From assembly GCA_947632405.1 (NCBI GenBank), contig CANRPE010000006.1, positions 1 through 45,982 of the forward strand: DNA of 45,982 nt, given 5' to 3'. Positions 1 to 6,654 of this stretch are shown here, piece by piece (the stretch's first letter is position 1; every line of letters begins with the position of its first letter). A program made the position numbers and the translations under genes. The notes beneath the pieces are model-generated. The model was given only the letters and a program-made list of their open reading frames with translations, searched no databases and was not told the origin of the DNA. The stretch is from an uncultured Bacilli bacterium. GTDB taxonomy: Bacteria; Bacillota_I; Bacilli_A; RF39; UBA660.

Positions 1-173
1 TCCTTTACACCAATATATTCATAAAATTTATTTGGATAGATTACATAATTCCATCTGTTTTTTACTTTTACTGCTGAACCAAATGGCAATCTTCCTGTTT
101 GTAAACCAACTCGTATAAATTGTGCTGACTTATGCATCAACTTTGATGCCTCTTTAATTGTAATTTTTTTCAT
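1..173 (-). CDS. HTH/excisionase-like DNA-binding protein (5' part only)
   Basis: The gene reads off the left edge of the window, so only the first 57 residues are visible. It begins MKKITIKEASKLMHKSAQFI, followed by a segment around RVGLQTGRLPFG. The pattern 'xxTIKEAsklmhks...vrxglqtGrlPfG' is the winged-helix/MerR-like fold of excisionase and helix-turn-helix domain 17 proteins. It is transcribed away from the cro/repressor pair and lies at the other side of the lysogeny module from the integrase, where an excisionase or directionality factor would be expected. An AAAGGA Shine-Dalgarno lies about 13 nt upstream. The function is inferred from fold pattern and context; the C-terminus is not visible. 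Confidence 0.6.
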   Translation of the reverse strand, partial: MKKITIKEASKLMHKSAQFIRVGLQTGRLPFGSAVKVKNRWNYVIYPNKFYEYIGVK

Positions 174-191
174 AAAAATTCATAATTCCTT

Positions 192-227
192 TCTTATATT
201 TTGTATTCTTAGTTTGCTAGACTAATT
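192..227 (-). repeat. 36-bp inverted repeat, left copy
   Basis: Read on the minus strand, this 36-bp segment matches 34 of 36 bases with the plus-strand segment 2051-2086. Both copies read toward the gene they precede: the excisionase-like gene here and the integrase on the right. The core TTAGTCTAGCAAACTAA is itself an imperfect palindrome with TTAGT/ACTAA arms. It could be a shared regulator-binding site or promoter element for int and the excisionase-like gene. This copy also overlaps the stop codon of the Cro-like gene. Confidence 0.8.
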
Positions 228-473
228 TTTTTTAGTTTGGTTTTTCCCAACTTTTTTTGAAAAAAAATATTTACAAATATCTTGTGGTTCAATATCTAAA
301 ACATTTTTATTCATAGCTGTTAATATTTCATCTTGGTTAAATGGTACTTTATTAGAAAGTTTATTATAAAGTGCAGTATCAGAAATTTGTAATTTTTCTG
401 CCAGTACTTTTGCACTTCCTAATTTTTCAGTTATTCTACCTTTCAGCTTAGAATAATCATATTTTCTATACAC
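222..473 (-). CDS. Cro-like phage regulator (DUF739 type)
   Basis: This small helix-turn-helix protein of 83 residues has the sequence pattern YDYSKLKGRITEKLGS...LAEKLQISDTALYNKL, typical of DUF739/Cro-like proteins next to phage and ICE repressors. I chose a GTG start at 473. It sits 5 nt behind a good AGAGGTGAT ribosome-binding site, and the protein then begins at the usual family position (YDYSKL). The reading frame is open upstream to 527, but that part would run through the palindromic operator at 491-507. It is divergent from the S24 repressor, the classic lytic/lysogenic switch arrangement. The 3' end overlaps the left copy of the 36-bp repeat. Confidence 0.8.
   Translation of the reverse strand: MYRKYDYSKLKGRITEKLGSAKVLAEKLQISDTALYNKLSNKVPFNQDEILTAMNKNVLDIEPQDICKYFFSKKVGKNQTKKN
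235..251. promoter_or_regulatory. operator-like palindrome inside the cro-like gene
   Basis: GTTTGGTTTTTCCCAAC matches the perfect palindrome at 491-507 at 15 of 17 positions. It lies in the last codons of the Cro-like gene. It may be an auxiliary operator for the repressor; this rests on sequence resemblance only. Confidence 0.35.
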
Positions 474-490
474 TATATCACCTCTTTTCT

Positions 491-507
491 GTTGGGATTT
501 TCCCAAC
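491..507. promoter_or_regulatory. candidate repressor/Cro operator
   Basis: GTTGGGATTTTCCCAAC is a perfect 7-3-7 palindrome between the two divergent regulator genes, just upstream of the GTG start of the Cro-like gene. Its position in the leader of cro and its perfect symmetry are what is expected of an operator bound by the S24 repressor and/or Cro. Related half-palindromes occur at 235-251 and 555-570. Confidence 0.6.
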
Positions 508-512
508 TCTTT

Positions 513-546
513 ATTATAATTTACCATTTATATTTTTAATTGTCAA
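513..546 (-). promoter_or_regulatory. possible promoter of cro-like gene
   Basis: On the minus strand there is a TTGACA (541-546) and a TATAAT (513-518), but the spacing of 22 nt is too long. A weaker TAAATT at 518-523 gives 17 nt. The region is the only plausible start for the Cro-like transcript. The exact -10 box is uncertain. Confidence 0.4.
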
Positions 547-554
547 TGCAAAAA

Positions 555-570
555 GTTGTTTTTTTCCAAT
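555..570. promoter_or_regulatory. degenerate operator-like half palindrome
   Basis: GTTGTTTTTTTCCAAT resembles the perfect palindrome at 491-507 (GTTG...CCAA arms). It lies between the outward promoters of the switch region, so it is a candidate second operator. It is AT-rich and could be chance. Confidence 0.25.
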
Positions 571-596
571 TTTTTTTGTTTTTGTGTCAATAATTA

Positions 597-624
597 TTGT
601 GTTTTTCTTAACTTTTGATATAAT
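597..624 (+). promoter_or_regulatory. promoter of the S24 repressor gene
   Basis: A TTGTGT -35 (597-602), 16-bp spacer and TATAAT -10 (619-624) with an extended TGA just before it form a good sigma-A promoter. The repressor ATG follows 23 nt after the -10 box, preceded by AAAGGGG. Confidence 0.75.
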
Positions 625-647
625 ATTAATAGAAAGGGGAATCAAAT

Positions 648-1325
648 ATGTTAGAAGATACTTTTGCTAATAGATTAAAACATATTATGAATTTAAAAGG
701 CATTAAAGCTGTTGAACTTTCTCAAAAAACAAATATTGCTAAATCTCAAATAAGTCATTGGCTAAATGGTACATATAAGGCTAAACAGGATAGTCTTACT
801 ACTTTAGCAGATTTTTTTGATGTAAATGAGGCATGGTTAATGGGATTTGATGTTCCTATGAATCGTGATGTAAACTCTACTAAACAAGATGATAATATTA
901 TTTATGAATTTATTAATAAACCAAAAGTTCAGATTCCTATTTTAGGAAGAGTACCTGCTGGTGTACCAATAGAAGCAATTGAAGATATTTTAGGGTATAC
1001 TGATATTGATTATGATTTAGTAAAGTATGGTGAAAGATATTTTGCTTTAAGAGTTCAAGGTGATTCAATGTATCCCGATTATTTACCAAATGATATTATA
1101 ATAGTTAAACAACAACAAGATTGTAATTCAGGTGATGATTGTGTTGTTCTAGTAAATGGGTATGATGCAACTTTTAAAAGAATCATTAAAGAATCAGATG
1201 GTATAAAGTTAAAACCAATTAATAATGATTATGAAACAAAAAAATATACGATTAATGAAATTATGGATAAACCTGTTATTATTGTTGGTGTATGTACTGA
1301 AATTAGAAGAAAGAAAAAATATTAA
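648..1325 (+). CDS. XRE-S24 repressor (CI/LexA-like, self-cleaving)
   Basis: This 225-residue phage/ICE repressor has an N-terminal XRE helix-turn-helix (about residues 6-62, LSQKTNIAKSQISHWLNG) and a C-terminal S24 peptidase domain (about 95-220). The cleavage site is the Ala104-Gly105 bond in GRVPAGVPIEA. The catalytic pair is Ser140 in GDSMYP and Lys177 in DATFKR. By family knowledge, DNA damage and RecA filament would trigger self-cleavage and so derepress the element. It is divergent from the Cro-like gene and followed 17 nt later by the HIRAN-domain gene, with which it probably forms one transcript. Length is normal for the family. Confidence 0.93.
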   Translation: MLEDTFANRLKHIMNLKGIKAVELSQKTNIAKSQISHWLNGTYKAKQDSLTTLADFFDVNEAWLMGFDVPMNRDVNSTKQDDNIIYEFINKPKVQIPILGRVPAGVPIEAIEDILGYTDIDYDLVKYGERYFALRVQGDSMYPDYLPNDIIIVKQQQDCNSGDDCVVLVNGYDATFKRIIKESDGIKLKPINNDYETKKYTINEIMDKPVIIVGVCTEIRRKKKY

Positions 1326-1342
1326 AGAAAGGAATTTTATTA

Positions 1343-2008
1343 ATGTACAAAAAGAAAAATAATGCTGGTGTTTTAATAGGAATATTTACATTAACTATTG
1401 AATTAATTGTTGTGATGTATAAATACTTATTATATACCCCAATAAAATGGATAATAAAGCAAATAAAAAATCACTCTAATAAAATATCTACATTAACTAT
1501 ATCAAATTTATCAACCAAAAAAGAATATACAAATATTCCAGTTAAATCAGTATACTTTAAAGTTGCTGGAATAACTTATGGAGATAGACAAGAATTAATT
1601 AAAAAAATGCTCAAAAGTGCATTTAATTTAGGATATTATGAAAAATATGATGGTATGACAAATGCTGAAATAAAGGATTGTGGTGACACTATATATGAGG
1701 CAAACAATATATATTTTAATAAATTAAAATTATTACCAACTAAATATGAAGATAAAAATGCTATTGAAGTGTATGTTGATGATTTATCTGATGAAAATAA
1801 ATTAGTAATGGTAGGATATGTTCCAAAAAGAAATATAAATGAAGTGTTATATTTCTTAAATTCAAAAGAAAAAAATCCTGAATATAAATATAAGGAAATA
1901 GTTAATTTAACTGGTGGCAAAGGGAAAAGGGTTAATTTTGATGATGAAATAGAAAGAGTTGAATTAAATTATGGAATTGATATTGTATTGGAAATATATG
2001 AACAATAA
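1343..2008 (+). CDS. membrane-anchored HIRAN-domain protein
   Basis: This protein has 221 residues. Residues 9-33 are a hydrophobic segment (VLIGIFTLTIELIVVMYKYLL), followed by a basic linker and a domain at about 70-175. That domain begins VYFKVAGITYGDRQELI and contains KNAIEVYV and VGYVPKRNINEVL, the usual HIRAN pattern (vaGi-f-Rq... D-nAi-Vyv...vGyvpk). HIRAN domains bind DNA ends or 3'-hydroxyl DNA; small HIRAN proteins are frequent in phages and conjugative elements, but their role there is not established. The gene has an AAAGGAA ribosome-binding site and sits directly after the repressor, so it is probably expressed in the lysogenic state. The membrane anchor is unusual for a presumed DNA-binding domain. 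Confidence 0.65.
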   Translation: MYKKKNNAGVLIGIFTLTIELIVVMYKYLLYTPIKWIIKQIKNHSNKISTLTISNLSTKKEYTNIPVKSVYFKVAGITYGDRQELIKKMLKSAFNLGYYEKYDGMTNAEIKDCGDTIYEANNIYFNKLKLLPTKYEDKNAIEVYVDDLSDENKLVMVGYVPKRNINEVLYFLNSKEKNPEYKYKEIVNLTGGKGKRVNFDDEIERVELNYGIDIVLEIYEQ

Positions 2009-2012
2009 AAGA

Positions 2013-2036
2013 GACTTACTGTTGGAGCAGCAAGTC
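2013..2036. other. imperfect hairpin after the HIRAN gene
   Basis: GACTT-A-CTG and CAG-C-AAGTC pair around a 6-nt loop. No U-tract follows on the plus strand, so it is not a standard terminator. It may be a weak transcription end for the repressor-HIRAN unit or part of an accessory recombination site. Confidence 0.3.
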
Positions 2037-2050
2037 GAATGAAAAATCAC

Positions 2051-2086
2051 AATTAGTCTAGCAAACTAAAAAAACAAAATATAAGA
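2051..2086 (+). repeat. 36-bp inverted repeat, right copy (upstream of int)
   Basis: This is the partner of 192-227, with 34 of 36 bases matching in inverted orientation. It lies 79 nt upstream of the integrase start. A TATAAT-like sequence directly follows it (2086-2091), so it may carry the integrase promoter or its operator. Confidence 0.8.
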
Positions 2087-2164
2087 TATAATGTTTATGG
2101 ATTTTTCTATTTCATTATATCAAAAATTGCTAGAAAAGACAATGAAAATGGAGGATTTTGATAT

Positions 2165-3208
2165 ATGAAATTACCTAATGGATATGGTTCGATTCAAAAA
2201 TTAAATGGGAACAGGAGAAAACCCTACATAGTAAGGAAAACTGTCGGATATGATGAAGATGGAAAACAAATAAGAAAAATTATTGGATACTTTGAAACAA
2301 GGACTCTTGCATTACAAGAATTAGCACTCTATAATGAGAATCCTTATGATATAGATGTAAAAACAATTACTGTAGAAAAACTACATGATAAATGGCAAGA
2401 GGAAAAATATCCAAAAATATCAATAAAAACTAGACAAGTGTATAATATGTGTTGGAATTATTGTCAAGATATTAAGGATGAACCTTTTGTAAACATTAAA
2501 ATCAATCATTTACAAGCAATTGTTGATAGCATGGGAAATAAATGGTCTTCTAAAAAAGCTTTTAAAATTATGTGGCATCAGTTATATGATTATGCAATTA
2601 AAAATGATATGAATGTTAGAAAATATTCAGAATACATTGATATAGGCAAAAAAACTACAAAATTAGAAAGAATACCATTTGAAGAAGATGAAATAGATAA
2701 GATGTGGCAAAATGTTGATAGAATGGATTTTATCGATACAATATTGATACTTATATATACAGGTATGAGAGTTGGAGAATTGATGGATATTAAGATTGAA
2801 AATGTTCATTTAGAAGAAAAATATATGATAGGTGGGTCTAAAACAGAGGCAGGTAAGGATAGAGTAATACCTTTCCATGATAGAATAATACCATTGATCA
2901 AAAAATATTATAATAAAGCAACTGAATCAAATTGTGAATATTTAATAACTAATTCACTAGGAACTAAAATGAAATACTCAAATTATAGAAGGGAAAAATG
3001 GGATAAAATGATGGAACAATTAGAATTTAATCCTAAACATAAACCTCATGATACTAGACATACTTTTTCAACTCGAATGGATAGAACACCTGCAAATAAA
3101 TTATGTACTAAAAGAATTATGGGTCATGCAAGTACAGATATTACTGATAAAGTATATACACATAAAGATATTGAAGATTTATTGGAAGCAGTTAATTATT
3201 TAAAATAA
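2165..3208 (+). CDS. int: tyrosine recombinase/integrase
   Basis: This is a 347-residue phage/ICE-type site-specific recombinase. The N-terminal part (about 1-60) looks like an AP2-type arm-binding domain (GYGSIQKLNGNRRKPYIVRK), then a SAM-like core-binding domain (about 68-155), then the catalytic domain. The catalytic residues are visible: Arg202 in TGMRVGEL, His295 and Arg298 in PHDTRHTF, His321 in MGHAS and the nucleophile Tyr331 in VYTHKD. A GGAGG site precedes the ATG. It points toward rpsI and is followed by three 11-bp tandem repeats, so it marks the end of the integrated element. Its gene product would insert and, with the excisionase-like protein, excise the element. Confidence 0.95.
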   Translation: MKLPNGYGSIQKLNGNRRKPYIVRKTVGYDEDGKQIRKIIGYFETRTLALQELALYNENPYDIDVKTITVEKLHDKWQEEKYPKISIKTRQVYNMCWNYCQDIKDEPFVNIKINHLQAIVDSMGNKWSSKKAFKIMWHQLYDYAIKNDMNVRKYSEYIDIGKKTTKLERIPFEEDEIDKMWQNVDRMDFIDTILILIYTGMRVGELMDIKIENVHLEEKYMIGGSKTEAGKDRVIPFHDRIIPLIKKYYNKATESNCEYLITNSLGTKMKYSNYRREKWDKMMEQLEFNPKHKPHDTRHTFSTRMDRTPANKLCTKRIMGHASTDITDKVYTHKDIEDLLEAVNYLK

Positions 3209-3223
3209 TTGCTTCTTTTTTTG

Positions 3224-3256
3224 TGTTGCCTACCTGTTGCCTACCTGTTGCCTACG
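3224..3256. repeat. three 11-bp tandem repeats, candidate integrase arm sites
   Basis: TGTTGCCTACC is repeated three times head to tail (the third copy ends in G) right after the integrase stop codon. Short direct repeats at this position are typical arm-type binding sites for tyrosine integrases near the attachment site. The attachment core itself cannot be fixed because the other end of the element is outside the window. Confidence 0.6.
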
Positions 3257-3290
3257 AACTAAATTTAACGAGATTTTATGAATATCTTAA

Positions 3291-3327
3291 CAAAAGAAAA
3301 ACCCCATAAACATTGAGTTTATAGGGT
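3291..3327 (-). terminator. terminator of rplM-rpsI operon
   Basis: On the minus strand ACCCTATAAAC and GTTTATGGGGT pair (one mismatch) around a 5-nt loop, followed by a T-rich tract TTTTCTTTTG. It lies just beyond the rpsI stop. Confidence 0.8.
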
Positions 3328-3345
3328 ATAAAAGAAACATTGTTT

Positions 3346-3771
3346 CTATCGCTTTGAAAATTGTGGTGCACGACGTGCTTTCTTTAAACCTGGTTTTTTA
3401 CGTTCTTTCTTACGAGCATCTCTAGTAATAAATCCTGCAACTTTTAAAGTTTTACGGAAACTATTTTCAGAACTAGCAGGTGTTGTCTTATCATAATCAA
3501 GTAGTGCTCGAGCAATACCTAAACGACTTGCTCCTGCTTGTCCTGAAAGACCTCCACCTTTAACTTTAATTGTAACATCAAACATTTCTCTAGTGTTTGT
3601 AACATCTAATGGTTGACATAAATCTAATACTACTAATTTATTTGGAAAATATTCATTAACATCATGACCATTAACTGTAATTTTTCCTGTTCCTGAAGCT
3701 AGACTAACACGTGCAACACTTGTTTTTCTACGTCCAGTACCACTATAAATATTGTTTTTTTCTTTTGCCAT
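3346..3771 (-). CDS. rpsI: 30S ribosomal protein S9
   Basis: Protein of 141 residues with the S9 hallmarks: [12 protein letters not shown] near the N-terminus, [19 protein letters not shown] in the middle and the basic C-terminus ending FSKR that reaches the P-site tRNA. It is about ten residues longer than the B. subtilis protein because of a short N-terminal extension ([10 protein letters not shown]). A GGAGG lies upstream. It is the second gene of the rplM-rpsI operon, 13 nt after rplM. The integrated element ends just past its 3' end, so the 3' end of rpsI is the probable insertion target. Confidence 0.97.
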   Translation of the reverse strand: MAKEKNNIYSGTGRRKTSVARVSLASGTGKITVNGHDVNEYFPNKLVVLDLCQPLDVTNTREMFDVTIKVKGGGLSGQAGASRLGIARALLDYDKTTPASSENSFRKTLKVAGFITRDARKKERKKPGLKKARRAPQFSKR

Positions 3772-3784
3772 ATTTTCGACCCTC

Positions 3785-4216
3785 CTACTTTATTTCAAGC
3801 ATTTCAGGCTTTTGAGCTTGATGCTTGTGTTCTGATCCTGTATATACATGTAATTTAGTATACATTTGACGTCCTAATCTATTATGTGGTAGCATACCTT
3901 TTACAGCTCTTTCTACCATTTCAATTGGATATCTTTCTCTCATTTCTTTTGCTGTTCTTTCTCTTAAACCACCTACATACATTGAATGGTTATAATACAT
4001 TTTCTTTTCTTCTTTATTACCTGTTAACAATACTTTTTCAGCATTAATAATAATAACATTATCGCCACAATCTATATGTGGTGTAAAAGTAGGTTTATTT
4101 TTTCCACGTAAGTAAGATGCTGCTAAACTTGCTACTCTACCTAATGCTTTTCCTTCAGCGTCAATAACGTACCACTTGCGTTCTACTGTTTCTTTTTTTT
4201 GCATATAACTTTTCAT
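3785..4216 (-). CDS. rplM: 50S ribosomal protein L13
   Basis: Protein of 143 residues, normal length. It contains the L13 motifs [29 protein letters not shown] and [14 protein letters not shown]13 is an early-assembly protein of the large subunit and binds 23S rRNA. It is the first gene of a two-gene operon with rpsI. Its promoter overlaps the end of truA, and a leader hairpin precedes the ribosome-binding site, so autoregulation by L13 is likely. Confidence 0.97.
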   Translation of the reverse strand: MKSYMQKKETVERKWYVIDAEGKALGRVASLAASYLRGKNKPTFTPHIDCGDNVIIINAEKVLLTGNKEEKKMYYNHSMYVGGLRERTAKEMRERYPIEMVERAVKGMLPHNRLGRQMYTKLHVYTGSEHKHQAQKPEMLEIK

Positions 4217-4239
4217 AATATTCTCTCCTTTTATTTAAA

Positions 4240-4260
4240 TTAAGTTTTCCCAGGACTTAA
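4240..4260 (-). promoter_or_regulatory. leader hairpin of rplM (L13-leader-like)
   Basis: In the roughly 75-nt 5' leader of rplM, TTAAGT and ACTTAA pair around a CCTGGGAAA loop shortly before the AAGGAGAG ribosome-binding site. Firmicutes rplM leaders often carry an autoregulatory L13 leader. Position and hairpin fit, but identity with the Rfam L13 leader is not proven. Confidence 0.45.
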
Positions 4261-4296
4261 TTTATTATGTGGGGATATTTAAATGTACCGATTACA

Positions 4297-4325
4297 ATTA
4301 TACTAAAAAAAAGGAAAAAAATCAA
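4297..4325 (-). promoter_or_regulatory. rplM-rpsI promoter
   Basis: On the minus strand: TTGATT -35 (4320-4325), 17-bp spacer, TATAAT -10 (4297-4302). It sits directly after truA and gives a leader of about 75 nt. Confidence 0.8.
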
Positions 4326-4335
4326 TACTTTTTTC

Positions 4336-5085
4336 TTAAATATCAATATTATTATATTTAACAGCAACAAGATATAGTCCATTAGCAGGAGCTGTTTTAC
4401 CAAACTTAGTTCTATCTTTACTAAGTAATATTTGTAATAAGTCTTCTTTAGTTATTTTATTTTCTCCTACTTGAATTAAATTTCCTACCATATTTCTAAT
4501 TTGATAGCGTAAAAAACCATTTCCTTCAAAAACAAATTTAATTTTTTGATTGTCTTGTTTTTCTATGTAAGCACTCGTAATAGTTCTAATACAATTTACT
4601 TTTTCTTTATTATCTGTTACAAAAGCTCTAAAATCATGCTCACCTAAAAATATTTTTATAGCTTCTTCCATTTTTTCAATATTTAATTTGTAATTATATT
4701 GGAAAACATAATTTTTTTCTAAGGGATTGTACTCACCTAAATTCATATAATATTCATATTTTTTTGAAATAACATTATATCTAGCATGAAAATCATCTTT
4801 AACAATACATGTATCAATAATATGAATATCATTAGGTAAATTACTATTCAAGGCTCTTTTTAGTTTTTTAGGAGAAATATCAATATCTAAATCTACATGT
4901 GCATATTGAGCAAGTGCATGAACTTTTTTATCTGTTCTACCAGAGGCATGAACAGATTTTTTAATATGATTATTTACTTTATATATTGCTGTTTCTAAAC
5001 ACTCTTGAATCGTATTTAAACCTGGTTGACTTTGATATCCTGCATAATTACTACCATCATATGAAAATTTAAGTAAAAATCTCAT
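4336..5085 (-). CDS. truA: tRNA pseudouridine(38-40) synthase TruA
   Basis: Enzyme of 249 residues that converts uridines 38-40 in the tRNA anticodon arm to pseudouridine. The catalytic Asp52 lies in SGRTDKKVHALAQ. The family normally has GRTDxGVHA, so Lys54 replaces the conserved Gly. The C-terminal FEGNGFLRYQIRNMVG and GKTAPANGLYL motifs are intact. It is the last gene of the unit SDR - ABC - ABC - truA, starting 4 nt after the second ABC protein. In most Firmicutes truA follows ecfT; here ecfT is missing. Probably functional. Confidence 0.95.
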   Translation of the reverse strand: MRFLLKFSYDGSNYAGYQSQPGLNTIQECLETAIYKVNNHIKKSVHASGRTDKKVHALAQYAHVDLDIDISPKKLKRALNSNLPNDIHIIDTCIVKDDFHARYNVISKKYEYYMNLGEYNPLEKNYVFQYNYKLNIEKMEEAIKIFLGEHDFRAFVTDNKEKVNCIRTITSAYIEKQDNQKIKFVFEGNGFLRYQIRNMVGNLIQVGENKITKEDLLQILLSKDRTKFGKTAPANGLYLVAVKYNNIDI

Positions 5086-5089
5086 ATCA

Positions 5090-5857
5090 TCACACCTTTT
5101 TATATATATCTTTAATTAAATCTCTAATATCTTTAAAATAACCTAATTTAATATTTTTCTTATTATTAACTAAATTTGAAAATGCAACTATTTTAGGAAT
5201 TTCAAAATTATTATTTAAAAGCAAGTCAAAATTATCTTTAAAAATATTTTCAGTTTCAGCTTCGATAAATACTTCTTTATCTTTAATAATAATTGTCTTT
5301 TTTGTGTATTTATAAATTATTTCTGAATTAGTTGTATTAATAATTACTATTTTTTGATATTTTTCTACTAGTTGTTGAAGAAGTCTTATCATTTTTTTAC
5401 TATTTTTTAAATCAAATGAATTAAAACAATTTTTTAAAACAATAATATTTGGATTAGAAAGCATTCCTACTGAAAAATTAATCCACTGTTGTTCTGATTT
5501 TGATAAATTAGAAATTTTTTTATCTAGATATGATTCATTTAATCCTGCAATTTTTAAAGAATCTATTATTTTTTTTCGGTAATCTTTTATATCTAAAAAA
5601 TTAGTAAATATTTTATATTTCATATATTCATATACTGTGAAATTAAGATAATCGTCTAAAATATAATCATCTATAATACTAATATATCGTTTAAATAAAC
5701 ATAATTCTTTTGAAGTTAATTTTTTACCATCTAAAATAATATTAGTTTTAGAAAAATTAATTTGTTTTAGATAATCTATCAAATAATTTTCATAATCTAT
5801 GATACCAATAATTTGATTGGAATCTAGAAATATTTTATCTTCTATTTTTATTTCCAT
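5090..5857 (-). CDS. degenerate EcfA2-like ABC ATPase
   Basis: This 255-residue protein lies where ecfA2 is expected (between ecfA1 and truA) and still aligns in outline with an ABC ATPase: a degenerate P-loop region (QIIGIIDYENYLIDYL), an LSKSEQQW signature and a Walker B region (NIIVLKNCFNSFD). The Walker A GxxxxGK[ST] is gone and the Walker B Asp-Glu is replaced by Lys-Asn, so it should not hydrolyse ATP. The frame is intact and it overlaps the upstream gene by 10 nt, so it is probably still translated. It may be a structural partner of the upstream ATPase or be decaying. The family link is inferred from position and residual motifs. Confidence 0.6.
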   Translation of the reverse strand: MEIKIEDKIFLDSNQIIGIIDYENYLIDYLKQINFSKTNIILDGKKLTSKELCLFKRYISIIDDYILDDYLNFTVYEYMKYKIFTNFLDIKDYRKKIIDSLKIAGLNESYLDKKISNLSKSEQQWINFSVGMLSNPNIIVLKNCFNSFDLKNSKKMIRLLQQLVEKYQKIVIINTTNSEIIYKYTKKTIIIKDKEVFIEAETENIFKDNFDLLLNNNFEIPKIVAFSNLVNNKKNIKLGYFKDIRDLIKDIYKKV

Positions 5858-6636
5858 AATTCATCCACCATTCTATTTTCATCTAAAATGATATCATCAA
5901 CTAAGTCATAATATTTTAGTTTTAAAGATAAATCGACTATAAAAGGAAGAAAAAGCCCAATTTTATTTAAAGTGCTATCCTCTTTTAAAACTGTTAATGT
6001 TTCTCCCCATAATATAATTTTTGATTTATCTAATACGTATATGTAATCAAATAAAGTAGCATGTAATAAAGAGTTAGAACTAATAATAACTGTTATTCCA
6101 CCAATTTGTCTTAAAATTTTAATAATTTCTTTTACTTCTTCAAAAGCTAAATCATCTAAAATATTATCTAATAACAAAATCTTAGGATTAGACAGCAATC
6201 TAAGTAATATTAAAATTTTTAGTTTTTGAAAAGTAGTTAATTCATTAATATTATTAGTTACTACTTTGTCTAAATTAAATATTTTTAATAAATGTTTATA
6301 TTTCATTTTTTTCTGAGAAGTTGTTAGATTTAATTGATCTAGTTTATATAATATTTCTTGATTTAATGTAGAAAACTTAAAATTAAAATTTCCAGTAAAA
6401 ATAACATGAGAAAATATAGTTGAAAATTCATATGATTTTAATTGATTAATCTCTTTTTGTTTATATAAATAGACACTATTAGTTTCAATAATTCCACTTA
6501 ATATTTTAATTAATGTTGTCTTACCACATTTATTAGAACCTGTAATTAAATTAAATGTATTTTCTTTAATATTAAAATTTAAGTCTTTTAATATTGATTT
6601 ATAAGATAAGTCTTTAATTGTTAATATTTCTTTCAT
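5848..6636 (-). CDS. divergent EcfA1-like ABC ATP-binding protein
   Basis: Protein of 262 residues with a complete Walker A (GSNKCGKTT, about residues 33-41). Its signature is LTTFQKLK instead of LSGGQ, and its Walker B is ILLLDN, where the catalytic Glu is Asn. The H-loop position reads SSNSL without the usual His. It occupies the ecfA1 position of the energy-coupling factor (vitamin) transporter module but neither it nor its neighbour has a full active site. No EcfT transmembrane gene follows. It probably binds ATP; hydrolysis is doubtful. It follows the SDR gene by 18 nt. Confidence 0.7.
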   Translation of the reverse strand: MKEILTIKDLSYKSILKDLNFNIKENTFNLITGSNKCGKTTLIKILSGIIETNSVYLYKQKEINQLKSYEFSTIFSHVIFTGNFNFKFSTLNQEILYKLDQLNLTTSQKKMKYKHLLKIFNLDKVVTNNINELTTFQKLKILILLRLLSNPKILLLDNILDDLAFEEVKEIIKILRQIGGITVIISSNSLLHATLFDYIYVLDKSKIILWGETLTVLKEDSTLNKIGLFLPFIVDLSLKLKYYDLVDDIILDENRMVDELWK

Positions 6637-6654
6637 GTAGTATCCCTCAATCTA

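Noticed and set aside
154-183. 9-codon upstream frame (MNFYEKNYN) before the excisionase-like gene
   Set aside because: Its ATG is only 3 nt from the AAAGGA site, too close for efficient initiation, and nothing else supports a leader peptide.
528-647. Possible LexA-type SOS box in the repressor control region
   Set aside because: No GAAC-N4-GTTC sequence is present; the palindromes found are of a different type and specific to this element.
1636-1920. 94-codon minus-strand frame inside the HIRAN gene
   Set aside because: Antisense shadow of a gene with a good ribosome-binding site; hydrophobic by reverse reading of Lys/Asn codons.
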